A stretch of DNA of 64,000 bases, taken from the NCBI RefSeq assembly GCF_010550605.1, contig NZ_JAAGNI010000182.1:1-64000 (forward strand), written 5' to 3'. Shown one piece after another: positions 45,781 through 54,810 of this stretch. Under the pieces are notes generated by a model. The model was not told where the DNA came from. It made no database searches and saw only the letters and a program-made list of their open reading frames with translations. The position numbers were made by a program, and so were the translations under genes. Positions within the stretch are counted from its first letter, which is position 1. Each line of letters begins with the position of its first letter. Source of the DNA: Streptomyces sp. SID9727. Its GTDB lineage: Bacteria > Actinomycetota > Actinomycetes > Streptomycetales > Streptomycetaceae.

Positions 45781-47994
45781 TTGGCTGCCATCGCCCGCTG
45801 GTGCGTCACGCACCGCCTCATCGCCGTCCTGATCTGGCTGCTCGCCCTCGGGGGCACGGCCGTCGCCGCGGGGTTCGCGGGGTCCGTCTACTCCAACGAC
45901 TACGAGGCGCCCGGCACCGAGTCCGGGCGGGCCGCGGAGCTGTTGAAGAGCGGGTTCACCGATCTCGGCGGCGACACCGACACCATCGTCTGGCACACCG
46001 GGGACTCCTCGGTCCGGGCCACCGACGTCGAGCAGAAGATGACCCGCACCCTGCACGCCGTGGAGCGGCTGCCCGGGGTCGGGGCGGTCGACAGCCCGTA
46101 CACCGGGGCCGGGGCCGCGCAGATCAGCGCCGACGGGCACACCGCGTACGCCACCGTCACCTTCGACAAGCGCGCCGACGACGTGCCCGTGGCGCAGGCG
46201 CAGGCGGTCGTGGACACCGCGAAGGCGGCGGGGAGCCCGCATCTGCGCGTCGAACTGGGCGGTCAGGCCGTCGGGCTCACCGAGGCGCACGCCGCGCATC
46301 TCAGCGAGGTCGTCGGGGTGGCCGTCGCGGCCGTCGTGCTCTTCCTCGCCTTCGGCTCGCTCGCCGCGAGTCTGCTGCCCATCGCCACGGCGCTCGTCTC
46401 GGTCGGCACGGCGTACGCGGGCATCGTGCTCCTCGGGCACCTGATGACCGTCGCCGACTTCGCGCCCATGCTCGGCATGCTCATAGGGCTCGGCGTGGGC
46501 ATCGACTACGCCCTGTTCATCGTCACCCGGCACCGCCGGGGGCTGCGGCGCGGCATGACCGTGCCGGAGGCCGCGCAGCACGCGGTGGCGACGACCGGGC
46601 GGGCCGTGGTCTTCGCCGGGGCCACCGTCTGCATCGCGCTCCTCGGCATGCTGATCCTCCGGCTGAGCTTCCTCAACGGCGTGGCCATCGCCGCCTCGCT
46701 CACCGTCGTCCTGACCGTGGCCGCCTCGGTGACCCTGCTCCCGGCCCTCCTCTCGCTCATCGGACTGCGGGCGCTCAGCCGGCGCGAACGGGCCCGGCTC
46801 GCCGAACACGGGCCGCAGCCCGAGACGCCCACCGGTTTCGCCGCCCGCTGGTCCGCCTTCGTGGAGCGGCACCCCAAGCTCCTGGGCGCCGTGGCCGCCG
46901 TGGTGATGCTGGTCCTCGCGCTGCCCACCTTCTCGCTCCACCTGGGCAGCTCCGACCAGGGCAACAACGCGGAGTCCTCGACCACCCGGCAGGCGTACGA
47001 CCTGCTCGCCGACGGCTTCGGCCCCGGCGTCAACGGACCACTGACCGTCGCCGCGCACCTGGACGGCGCCGACGACCGCCTCGCGATGGACGCCCTGCCC
47101 GCCACCCTGCGCACGGTCGACGGGGTGGCCTGGGCCTACCCGGTGACGTACAACGCCGGAGGCGACACCGCGTACGTCACCGTCGTCCCCGACTCCGCCC
47201 CGCAGTCCCGCGCGACCAGCGACCTCGTGGAGCGGCTGCGTACGGACGTGCTGCCGAAGGCCGCCGACAACACCTCGCTGGAGACCCATGTCGGCGGGGT
47301 CACGGCCAGCTACGACGACTTCGCGCAGATCATCATCGGCAAGCTGCCGCTCTTCATCGGTGTCGTCATAGGGCTCGGCTGCCTGCTCCTGCTGCTGGCC
47401 TTCCGCTCCGTCGGCATCCCGCTGAAGGCGGCGGCGATGAACGTCGCGGCGGTCGCCTCGTCGTTCGGCGTCGTCGTCGCGGTCTTCCAGTGGGGCTGGG
47501 GCAGCGAGCTGCTGGACCTGGGCAGCGCGGGCCCGATCGAACCCTTCCTGCCGGTGATCATGGTCTCCGTGCTCTTCGGCCTCTCCATGGACTACCAGGT
47601 CTTCCTGGTCGGCCGGATGTACGAGGAGTGGCGGGAGACCCGCGACAACCGGCGCGCGGTCCGGGTGGGCCTCGCCGAGACGAGCCGGGTCATCAACTCG
47701 GCCGCTGTGATCATGATCTCGGTGTTCCTCGCCTTCGTCCTCAGCGGCGACCGCGTCATCGCGATGTTCGGCATCGCCCTCGCGGCCGCCGTCGCCCTGG
47801 ACGCCTTCGTCCTGCGCACCCTGCTCGTCCCGGCCCTCATGCACCTGCTGGGCGGCGCCAACTGGTGGCTCCCCGGCTGGCTGGAGCGCCGCCTGCCCCG
47901 CCTGAGCATCGAACCGCCGGACCGCCCGGTGGCACGGATGCCGGTGCCCGGCGTGCGGACGTACGAGGACGAGCCGGCCGAGCGCGTCCACTGA
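45781..47994 (+). CDS. MMPL/RND-family membrane transporter
   Basis: About 737 aa from TTG at 45781 (LAAIARWCVTHRLIAVLIWL), chosen for the GGGAG 9 nt upstream; the frame stays open back to ATG at 45667. Two repeats of a long periplasmic domain and a six-helix bundle: helix 1, then loop residues 30-180, helices ending with LGMLIGLGVGIDYALFIVTR (the GxxxDY pattern that carries protons), and in the second half VSVLFGLSMDYQVFLVGRMY. The family exports lipids or small molecules in actinobacteria. Substrate unknown; no regulator adjoins it. Confidence 0.9.
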   Translation: MAAIARWCVTHRLIAVLIWLLALGGTAVAAGFAGSVYSNDYEAPGTESGRAAELLKSGFTDLGGDTDTIVWHTGDSSVRATDVEQKMTRTLHAVERLPGVGAVDSPYTGAGAAQISADGHTAYATVTFDKRADDVPVAQAQAVVDTAKAAGSPHLRVELGGQAVGLTEAHAAHLSEVVGVAVAAVVLFLAFGSLAASLLPIATALVSVGTAYAGIVLLGHLMTVADFAPMLGMLIGLGVGIDYALFIVTRHRRGLRRGMTVPEAAQHAVATTGRAVVFAGATVCIALLGMLILRLSFLNGVAIAASLTVVLTVAASVTLLPALLSLIGLRALSRRERARLAEHGPQPETPTGFAARWSAFVERHPKLLGAVAAVVMLVLALPTFSLHLGSSDQGNNAESSTTRQAYDLLADGFGPGVNGPLTVAAHLDGADDRLAMDALPATLRTVDGVAWAYPVTYNAGGDTAYVTVVPDSAPQSRATSDLVERLRTDVLPKAADNTSLETHVGGVTASYDDFAQIIIGKLPLFIGVVIGLGCLLLLLAFRSVGIPLKAAAMNVAAVASSFGVVVAVFQWGWGSELLDLGSAGPIEPFLPVIMVSVLFGLSMDYQVFLVGRMYEEWRETRDNRRAVRVGLAETSRVINSAAVIMISVFLAFVLSGDRVIAMFGIALAAAVALDAFVLRTLLVPALMHLLGGANWWLPGWLERRLPRLSIEPPDRPVARMPVPGVRTYEDEPAERVH

Positions 47995-48058
47995 CCGCCC
48001 GCCGGGGCGACCGGACGCGTTAAGGGGCCTCTCATCTGCGGCACCTAGCGTGCGCCGC

Positions 48059-48634
48059 ATGAACCCCACCACGCCCGAAGCCGTCGCCGACGGCGCGAAG
48101 ACGACCGACGAGACGACCGGGAAAGCGACCGAGGAAACGACCGGCGGGACGGCCGGCACGACCGGCCGCGGCACCGCGGAGATCGACGCGGACGCCGTCG
48201 AGGAGAGGGACGACGACACCGGCGAGGAGACCTCCGGCCGGCTCGCCGCCGCCTCCGCGGCCGTCGTCTCCGCCGGACTCGGCGTCGTCGGCCTCACCGG
48301 CGCCTGGAGCGGCCGGGTCGCCGCCGAGCGCGAGACCCTGATCGGCCAGATCAAGACCTCGTCCGGCGGCTCGGCGGCCCAGCAGATCAACGAGATATAC
48401 GGCGACGCCTGGCACGCCACCGCCCTGGTCAACGGCCTCTTCGGGCTCCTCGCCCTGCTGGTCGGCGGCTACGTCCTGGTCCGGCCCGCGTTCGGCGCCC
48501 CGGCCCGGCAGCCGCAGGCCGGCTGGGTCCGCGCGGTCGCCCGGGGCGGCCTGGCCCTCGGCGCCCTCGGCGTGCTGATCTCCGCAGCGATGTACTTCGA
48601 CCTCATCGTCGCCCTGCCCACCACGGCCGGATAG
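48059..48634 (+). CDS. Membrane protein with Thr/Glu-rich head
   Basis: 191 aa from ATG (MNPTTPEAVADGAKTTDETT). Residues 1-60 are a Thr/Glu/Asp/Gly repeat-like tail; then LAAASAAVVSAGLGVVGLTG, VNGLFGLLALLVGGYVLV and GGLALGALGVLISAAMYFDL form three membrane helices with a loop QIKTSSGGSAAQQINEIYGD outside. No family recognised. Plausibly co-expressed with the upstream MMPL gene, although 64 nt lie between. Confidence 0.7.
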   Translation: MNPTTPEAVADGAKTTDETTGKATEETTGGTAGTTGRGTAEIDADAVEERDDDTGEETSGRLAAASAAVVSAGLGVVGLTGAWSGRVAAERETLIGQIKTSSGGSAAQQINEIYGDAWHATALVNGLFGLLALLVGGYVLVRPAFGAPARQPQAGWVRAVARGGLALGALGVLISAAMYFDLIVALPTTAG

Positions 48635-48674
48635 GACGGTTCCGGGCGCCGGGCGGCACGGCCTAAGGCATGTC

Positions 48675-48728
48675 CGGGTGCCTTCACCGGTCCTGAGCGG
48701 TGGTGAGCCCCCGGGCCTAAGGCACCCG
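48675..48728. repeat. Structured inverted repeat
   Basis: CGGGTGCCTT (48675-48684) pairs with AAGGCACCCG (48719-48728); inside, CACCG and CGGTG form a second hairpin. GGCCTAAGGCA-type words occur on both sides. It may end the upstream transcript; no U-tract. Confidence 0.5.
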
Positions 48729-48851
48729 TACGCCACAGATGCGGAACACGCCCGATGCGGCGCACCCCCCTGGGAGACGAGAGTGGTGGCACGGCAGAGG
48801 AACTGCCGCCACCGAGGCCCGCGAGGGCCCTCACCCCAGGGGGACATCCCG

Positions 48852-49028
48852 ATGTTCGAGTACGAACTCCACAAGGCCATGCACGCCGAACTCCTCCGCC
48901 GCGCCGGCCTCCAGCGCCTCGCCGGAGAAGCGACCCGCGCGCGCCGCTCCCGCCGGACCCTCCGCAAGGAATCCGGAAGGACGGTGAGTACCGGCGGCGT
49001 ACGGGACCGGTTCACGCACGCCGCGTAG
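48852..49028 (+). CDS. Small basic protein
   Basis: 58 aa from ATG (MFEYELHKAMHAELLRRAGL). A single amphipathic basic helix region follows (QRLAGEATRARRSRRTLRKE). From memory, similar short MFEYE-L-proteins are common in Streptomyces, often beside regulators, with unknown function. The ribosome site is weak (GGGGGACATCCCG). Confidence 0.55.
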   Translation: MFEYELHKAMHAELLRRAGLQRLAGEATRARRSRRTLRKESGRTVSTGGVRDRFTHAA

Positions 49029-49115
49029 GGCGGGGCGGTGGACCGGGGCCGGGGGCCCTTCAGCCCCCGGCTTATTCCGTCCGCACTGTCGGACCCGTGT
49101 GCGATGCTCGGGCCC

Positions 49116-52100
49116 GTGGAGACCAGGTCAGTCAGCCCCGTCTTCGTCGGCCGCACCGGCGAACTCAACTCGCTCACCGGCGCGCTCACCCGCGCCACCA
49201 AGGAACCCTCCGGCGCCGCCGGAGGGTTCCTTGGTGCGCCGCAGGCCCTGCTCATCGGCGGCGAGGCGGGCGTCGGCAAGACCCGCCTCGTCGAGGAGTT
49301 CCTCGCCGTCGCCGCCCGCCGCGACGCGGTCGTCGCCGTCGGCGGCTGCGTCGAGATCGGCGCCGACGGTCTGCCGTACGCCCCTTTCTCCACCGCCCTG
49401 CGCGCCCTGCGCCGCGCCCTGCCCGACGAGATGGCCGCCGCCTGCTCCGGCCAGGAGGGCGAACTGGCCCGGCTGCTCCCCGAGCTGGGCGAGACCGGCC
49501 GCGACGGCAACGACGAGCTCGGCACCGCCCGCCTCTTCGAACTGACCGTCCGGCTCCTGGAACGCCTCTCCGCCGACCGGGCCGTCGTCCTCGTCCTGGA
49601 GGACCTGCACTGGGCGGACTCCTCGACCCGCCACCTCCTCGCCTACCTCTTCCGCACCCTGCGCAGCGGACGGCTCGTCGTCGTCGGCACCTACCGCGCC
49701 GACGACATCCACCGCCGCCACCCCCTGCGCCCGCTCCTCGCCGAGATCGACCGGCTCCGCACCGTCCGCCGCATCGAGCTCTCCCGCTTCACCCGCTCCG
49801 AGGTCCGCCGCCAGCTCACCGGCATCCTCGCGGGCACCCCCGACCCCGCCCTGGTGGACGAGATATTCGAGCGCTCCGACGGCAACGCCTTCTTCGTGGA
49901 GGAGCTGGCCTGCATCCTGGAGTGCGGCGACGGGGACGGCGACGGCCTGCCCGAATCGCTGCGCGACCTCCTCCTCGTCCGCGTCGAGGCCCTGTCCGCC
50001 GACGCCCAGAAGGTCGCCCGGATCGTCGCCGAGGGCGGCTCCGCCGTCGAGTACGAACTCCTCGCCGCCGTCGCCGGCCTCGGCGAGGACGACCTCATCG
50101 CGGCGCTGCGCACCGCCGTCGGCGCCAACCTGCTCCTGACCACCCCCGAGGGCGACGGCTACCGCTTCCGCCACTCCCTGGTCCGCGAAGCCGTCAGCGA
50201 CGACCTCCTCCCCGGCGAGCGCTCGCGCCTCAACCGCCGGTACGCGGAGGCGCTGGAGGCCGACCCCGCCCTCGTCTGCGACGGCGAGCGCGCGACCCGC
50301 CTGGCCAGCTACTGGTACGGGGCGCACGACCCCGCCAAGGCGCTGCCCGCCGTGCTGAAGGCATCGGTCCGGGCCCGCCACCGCAACGCCTACGCCGAGC
50401 AGCTGCGCCTCCTGGAGCGCGCCCTCGAACTGTGGGACGACGCCCCCGAGGACGTCCGCCGCATCCTGCGCCCCATCGACTACGCCGAGGTCTACCCGTC
50501 CTGCGGGCGGGACACCTCGACCCCGCTGACCTACCTCGACCTGATGGCCGAGGCCACCGTCGCCGCCCGCCTCGGCGGAGAGCGCGAACGGGCCTTCGCC
50601 ATCTGCAAGAAGGCCCTGCGCATCCTGGAGGGCGAGGACGACGCACTGCGCGCCGCCTGGTTCTGGGTCCAGCGCTCCCGCCTCGTCCAGGACCTCACGC
50701 GCGGCGACGGCTGGGAGGAGCTGGCCACCGCCGAGCGGCTGGTCCGGGGCCTGCCCCCGTCCGCGGTGCACGCGGACGTCCTGATGATGGTGGCCGGCTG
50801 GGGCGCCCTGCACCGCCCCGGCGCCGAGACCCTGGCCGCCGCCGAACGGGCCGTGGAGTACGCCCAGCTCGTCGGCGACGAGTACATCGAGCTGCACGCC
50901 CGGCTCACCCGGGGCTGGCTGAACGCGGACGCGGGCGCCGTCGACGAGGGCATCGCCGAGATGTACGCCGTGCGCGACCGGGCGGACGAGCTGGGCCTCA
51001 TCGACATCATGGGCCGCGCCAGCATCAACCTGCCCTCCACCCTGGAGGCCATGGGCCGCTCCCTCGAAGCGGTGGCCGCCGCCGACCACGGCATCCGCAT
51101 CTGCCACGAGCACGGCGTCGCGGACATGGAGGCGTGGGTCCGCACCAACCAGGCCATGTCGCTGTTCTCGCTGGGCCGCTGGGACGAGGCCGCGGCCACC
51201 ACGGAGGCCGCCGCCCGCAAGTCGCTGTCCCGCAAGTCCCAGGGGCTGGTCGCCTCCCGGCGTACCGAACTCGCCCTCGTCCGGGGCGACCTCGCCGAAG
51301 CCGAACGGCAACTCGCGCTGACCCGGCGCTCCTTCGGCTCCAGCGACCCCCAGCCCCAGCACTTCATCAACCCCGTACGCCACGCCGTCCAGATCGCCGT
51401 GGCGCAGGGCCGGCTGCCCGAGGCGCGCGCCGCCTTCGAGGCGCAGGCCGCCGAGGGCTTCCCCACCGGCACCCAGCGCTACGCCTTCCCGATGCTGCAC
51501 GCCGTCGCGGCGGCCGAGGCCGACGCCCGGGGCCTGCCCGCCACCGAACCGGGCCGCCCCGCCGTCCTCGACCTGGTCCGGGGCCACCTCAAACGGCTGC
51601 CGGTCCTGGTCCCGGTCTGGTCCGCCTACGCCCTCCTGATCGAGGCGGAGCTGGCCAGGGCCGAGGGCGTCGACACCCCGGACCACTGGGAGGGCGCCGC
51701 CCGGGCGTTCACCCCGCTGCACCGCCCGTACGAACTGGCGCAGATCCACCACCGCTGGGCGGAGGCCCTGCTCGTCGCCTCCGGTGACCGGGCCACCGCC
51801 ACCGGCCTGCTGCGCGACGCGCACACCACCGCCGTCCGGCTCGGGGCCCGCCCGCTCACCGAGACCATCGAACTGCTGGCCGGCCGCGCCCGCATCGCCC
51901 TGGCCGGCGCGGGCGGCGGCGCCGAGGAGATACCGGCCGCGGTCGTCGTCCCGGACGGGCCCGGGCCCGCCCGGGACCCCTCCGACGAGCAACTGCGGTC
52001 CGCGGCGGCCGCGGTGGAGTCCTTCGGGCTGACCCCCCGCGAGCAGGACGTGCACCGGCTGGTCGCGGCGGGCCTCACCAACCGCCGGATCGCCGAGGAG

Positions 52101-52232
52101 CTGTACATCTCGCCGAAGACCGCGAGCGTCCACGTCTCCAACATCCTGGCCAAGCTGGGCGTGACCGGCCGCGGCGAGGCCGCCGCCCTGGCCCACCGGC
52201 TGCGGCTGTATCCGGTACCGGAGCAGCGGTGA
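49116..52232 (+). CDS. Large LuxR-family (LAL/MalT-type) ATPase regulator
   Basis: About 1038 aa from GTG (VETRSVSPVFVGRTGELNSL); an ATG at 49104 is also in frame, and neither has a clear ribosome site. N-terminal AAA-type ATPase: Walker A LIGGEAGVGKTRLVEEF, Walker B RAVVLVLEDLHWADSSTRHL. A long TPR-like helical middle (residues about 400-900; AAERAVEYAQLVGDEYIELH, ARLTRGWLNADAGAVDEGIA). C-terminal LuxR HTH: FGLTPREQDVHRLVAAGLTN then RRIAEELYISPKTASVHVSN. Target genes unknown. A 41-bp palindrome is embedded in frame between the first strand and Walker A (see the repeat entry). Confidence 0.92.
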   Translation: METRSVSPVFVGRTGELNSLTGALTRATKEPSGAAGGFLGAPQALLIGGEAGVGKTRLVEEFLAVAARRDAVVAVGGCVEIGADGLPYAPFSTALRALRRALPDEMAAACSGQEGELARLLPELGETGRDGNDELGTARLFELTVRLLERLSADRAVVLVLEDLHWADSSTRHLLAYLFRTLRSGRLVVVGTYRADDIHRRHPLRPLLAEIDRLRTVRRIELSRFTRSEVRRQLTGILAGTPDPALVDEIFERSDGNAFFVEELACILECGDGDGDGLPESLRDLLLVRVEALSADAQKVARIVAEGGSAVEYELLAAVAGLGEDDLIAALRTAVGANLLLTTPEGDGYRFRHSLVREAVSDDLLPGERSRLNRRYAEALEADPALVCDGERATRLASYWYGAHDPAKALPAVLKASVRARHRNAYAEQLRLLERALELWDDAPEDVRRILRPIDYAEVYPSCGRDTSTPLTYLDLMAEATVAARLGGERERAFAICKKALRILEGEDDALRAAWFWVQRSRLVQDLTRGDGWEELATAERLVRGLPPSAVHADVLMMVAGWGALHRPGAETLAAAERAVEYAQLVGDEYIELHARLTRGWLNADAGAVDEGIAEMYAVRDRADELGLIDIMGRASINLPSTLEAMGRSLEAVAAADHGIRICHEHGVADMEAWVRTNQAMSLFSLGRWDEAAATTEAAARKSLSRKSQGLVASRRTELALVRGDLAEAERQLALTRRSFGSSDPQPQHFINPVRHAVQIAVAQGRLPEARAAFEAQAAEGFPTGTQRYAFPMLHAVAAAEADARGLPATEPGRPAVLDLVRGHLKRLPVLVPVWSAYALLIEAELARAEGVDTPDHWEGAARAFTPLHRPYELAQIHHRWAEALLVASGDRATATGLLRDAHTTAVRLGARPLTETIELLAGRARIALAGAGGGAEEIPAAVVVPDGPGPARDPSDEQLRSAAAAVESFGLTPREQDVHRLVAAGLTNRRIAEELYISPKTASVHVSNILAKLGVTGRGEAAALAHRLRLYPVPEQR
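49196..49236. repeat. Perfect 41-bp palindrome inside the LuxR-family gene
   Basis: Two perfect 20-bp arms (49196-49215 and 49217-49236; the first begins CACCAAGGAACCC) around a single central C. It codes TKEPSGAAGGFLG in the regulator, just before the Walker A segment, where homologues I recall have only a few residues. In RNA it forms a very stable hairpin. Confidence 0.9.
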
Positions 52233-52261
52233 AGCGTCCGCCGGGAATTGCGGGACAGCCC

Positions 52262-53521
52262 TTAGGTGACCCGCACCAGCAGGATCCTGTCGTCCCCCGG
52301 CTTCGGCGTGCCCCGGCTGTCCGTCTCGCTCGTGACCAGCCACAGCTTGTCGCCGCCCGCCGCGAGGACCGTGCGCAGCCGGCCGTACTCGCCCTCCAGG
52401 AACGCCTGCGGGTCGGCCAGCGGCTCCTTCGCCGCCCCGTCCTCGCGGGAGAGCGGGACGCGCCACAGCCGCTCGCCCCGCAGTCCCGCCATCCAGATGG
52501 AGCCCTTGACGTACGCGATGCCGCTGGGCGACGCCTCGGAGGTCTTCCACTGGGCGACCGGGTCGCGGAAGCCCTCCTCGTGCGCGGTGCCCTCGACGTC
52601 CGGCCAGCCGTAGTTGCCGCCCGGCTCGATCAGGTTCAGCTCGTCCCAGGTGTCCTGGCCGAACTCGGAGGCCCACAGCCGCTTCTCCGCGTCCCAGGCG
52701 AGACCCTGCACATTGCGGTGCCCGTACGAATACACCACGGAGTCGCCCTCCGGGTTGCCGTGCAGCGGCTCGCCGTCGGGCGTCATCCGCAGGATCTTGC
52801 CCGCCAGGGACTCCTTGTCCTGGGCCCGGCCCTCGTCGCCCGTCTCGCCCGTGCCCGCGTACAGCGCGCGGTCGGGCCCGAAGGCGATCCGGCCGCCGTT
52901 GTGGATCTGGCCCTTGGGGATGCCGCGCAGAATGGTGTCCGGGGCGCCGAGCAACTGGCCGGGGGAGCCGTTCTCGTCGTAGATCATGCGTGCGATGCGG
53001 TTGTCCGACGCGGTGGTGAAGTACGCGTACACCTGGTGGTCCGTGCCGAAGTCGGGCGATACGGCGAGGCCGAGCAGCCCGCCCTCGCCGGCCGGGGCGA
53101 CCCCGGGGACCGTGCCGAGGAGCTTCTTCTTGCCGGTCTCCGCGTCGATGCGGGTGATGGTGCCCTTGTCCCGGGAGCCCACCAGGAGGTCACCGCCGGG
53201 GAGCGCGGCCAGCCCCCACGGGGAGTTCAGCCCCTCGGCGAGCGTCGAGACCACCTTCGCCGAGCCCTTGGCCGGGGGCTGGTCGGCCGGGGGGCGCGAG
53301 ACGGACGGCGACGGGGAGGGGGACCCGGAGGCCGGCCCGGAGGGGGAGTGCGCCGGTGAACTCGCGCCCACCGGACTTCCCGTGTCCCCGTCGGAGCCGC
53401 ACCCGGCGGCCATCAGCAGGGCCCCGGCCGCCAGCACGGCCACCGCACCCCGCCGTGCCCTGGGGCCGCCCCGGCCCCGCCCCGTACGCCCCTCGGAGCC
53501 CTGCACTGATCCCAACACCAC
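52262..53521 (-). CDS. PQQ-type sugar dehydrogenase, lipoprotein
   Basis: About 419 aa from GTG at 53521, preceded by AAGGGACAG; other GTG codons follow at 53518 and 53506. Signal: RRGAVAVLAAGALLMAAGCG, lipobox ending in Cys near residue 41. Ser/Pro linker, then a six-bladed propeller of the glucose/sorbosone dehydrogenase family: PWGLAALPGGDLLVGSRDKG, EGGLLGLAVSPDFGTDHQVY, YGHRNVQGLAWDAEKRLWAS, EFGQDTWDELNLIEPGGNYG. These match the PQQ-pocket His/Asp and catalytic region pattern. Natural substrate unknown; some members act without PQQ. Confidence 0.86.
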   Translation of the reverse strand: MVLGSVQGSEGRTGRGRGGPRARRGAVAVLAAGALLMAAGCGSDGDTGSPVGASSPAHSPSGPASGSPSPSPSVSRPPADQPPAKGSAKVVSTLAEGLNSPWGLAALPGGDLLVGSRDKGTITRIDAETGKKKLLGTVPGVAPAGEGGLLGLAVSPDFGTDHQVYAYFTTASDNRIARMIYDENGSPGQLLGAPDTILRGIPKGQIHNGGRIAFGPDRALYAGTGETGDEGRAQDKESLAGKILRMTPDGEPLHGNPEGDSVVYSYGHRNVQGLAWDAEKRLWASEFGQDTWDELNLIEPGGNYGWPDVEGTAHEEGFRDPVAQWKTSEASPSGIAYVKGSIWMAGLRGERLWRVPLSREDGAAKEPLADPQAFLEGEYGRLRTVLAAGGDKLWLVTSETDSRGTPKPGDDRILLVRVT

Positions 53522-53616
53522 ACCTGTCCCTTCAACGGCCGCCTGTCCCCCGTTCTTACACCGAGCGGGCGCGGACCGGGGCGCTTTCCGGTCCGGCGGA
53601 GGCCGTGCGTCCAGGG

Positions 53617-53666
53617 CCTGTCCGGCGGATCTTCGCGGGCTGATCCACGGAGATCCGCCGGACAGG
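53617..53666. repeat. Streptomyces-type inverted repeat upstream of two genes' ends
   Basis: Perfect 16-bp arms CCTGTCCGGCGGATCT (53617-53632) and its complement (53651-53666). The element ends 12 bp from the aldo/keto reductase stop on the minus strand and probably ends its transcript. From memory, CCTGTCCGGCGGAT-type hairpins recur in Streptomyces genomes. Confidence 0.75.
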
Positions 53667-53678
53667 TTAAGGATCAAG

Positions 53679-54671
53679 CTAGTCCCAGGACTCGCGCGGC
53701 GCCGGCAGCCGGTCGATCTCCGCCAGATCGTGCTCCGTCAGGGCCAGCCCGGACGCGCCCGCGTTCTCCACCGCCCAGTCCTCCCGCTTCGTTCCGGGCA
53801 CCGGCACCACCTGGGGCCCCTGGTGCAGCACCCAGGCCAGGGCCACCTGCGCGGGCGTCGCCCCGTGTCGTTCGGCGACCCGGCGCAGCCCCACCACCAA
53901 CGGCTGGTTCGCCGCCATCATCTCGGCCGTGAACCGGGGATGCCGGGCCCGCAGGTCCTCCGGTTCGAACCCCTGCCCCGGCGTCAGCGTCCCCGTGAGG
54001 TAGCCGTTGCCCAGCGGCATCGCGGCCAGGAATCCCACGCCCCGGGCCGCGCACCACGGCAGCAGCGACTCCAGCGCCTGCGGCGACCACACCGACAGCT
54101 CCGCCTGCACCGCGCTGACCGGGAACACCTGCTGCACCCGCTCCAGTTGCCGGATCGTTCCGTCGTGCGTCCGGGCGCCCGAACGCCGCGACGCCCGCGC
54201 GCCGACCGCGCACAGGCCCAGCGCCCGCACCTTGCCCGCGCTCACCAGCTCCGCCATCGCGCCCCACGTCTCCTCGACGGGTACCTCGGGGTCGGCGCGG
54301 TGGAGCTGGTAGAGGTCGATCACATCGGTCTGGAGCCGCCGCAGCGAGGCGTCGCAGGCCCGGCGCACGTATCCTGGCCTGCCGTTGGCCACGATGTGCT
54401 GATCCCCCACCAGGAGACCGCACTTGGTGGACACGAACGCCTCGGCCCGACGGCCCTTCAGCGCCCGCCCCACCAACAGCTCATTGGTGAAGGGGCCGTA
54501 CATGTCGGCGGTGTCGAGCAGATCGACGCCCGCGTCCAGCGCCGCGTGCACCGCCCGCAGCGCACGGTCGCCCCGCTGCTGCGAGGCGCTGTACGCCCAG
54601 CTCATCGGCATGCAGCCGAGACCGACCGCACCCACGGCGAGCGCCGCCGCACCGAGACTCCTGCGCTCCAA
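53679..54671 (-). CDS. Aldo/keto reductase
   Basis: 330 aa from a TTG start (LERRSLGAAALAVGAVGLGC) with AGGGAGGGG 9 nt upstream; the open frame runs on to 54824 but without a ribosome site. NADPH-dependent (beta/alpha)8 barrel: catalytic Asp and Tyr in DLLDTADMYGPFTNEL, Lys in AFVSTKCGLL, His in IDLYQLHRADPEVPVEETWG, and cofactor residues in VVPVPGTKREDWAVENAGAS. Substrate unknown. Divergent from the dehydrogenase gene, sharing about 140 bp of control region. Confidence 0.9.
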   Translation of the reverse strand: MERRSLGAAALAVGAVGLGCMPMSWAYSASQQRGDRALRAVHAALDAGVDLLDTADMYGPFTNELLVGRALKGRRAEAFVSTKCGLLVGDQHIVANGRPGYVRRACDASLRRLQTDVIDLYQLHRADPEVPVEETWGAMAELVSAGKVRALGLCAVGARASRRSGARTHDGTIRQLERVQQVFPVSAVQAELSVWSPQALESLLPWCAARGVGFLAAMPLGNGYLTGTLTPGQGFEPEDLRARHPRFTAEMMAANQPLVVGLRRVAERHGATPAQVALAWVLHQGPQVVPVPGTKREDWAVENAGASGLALTEHDLAEIDRLPAPRESWD

Positions 54672-54810
54672 CTCCCCGAACCCCTCCCTGGGCCGTGTCC
54701 GTGCGGTCCCGTCCGGCCTCCGGGCGTGCGACGGGACCGCACGGGCACGGCCTCGCACCCACAACAACCTAACCTCTGCGTCCCGGAGGGCTTCGCATAG
54801 CCTCCTGACC

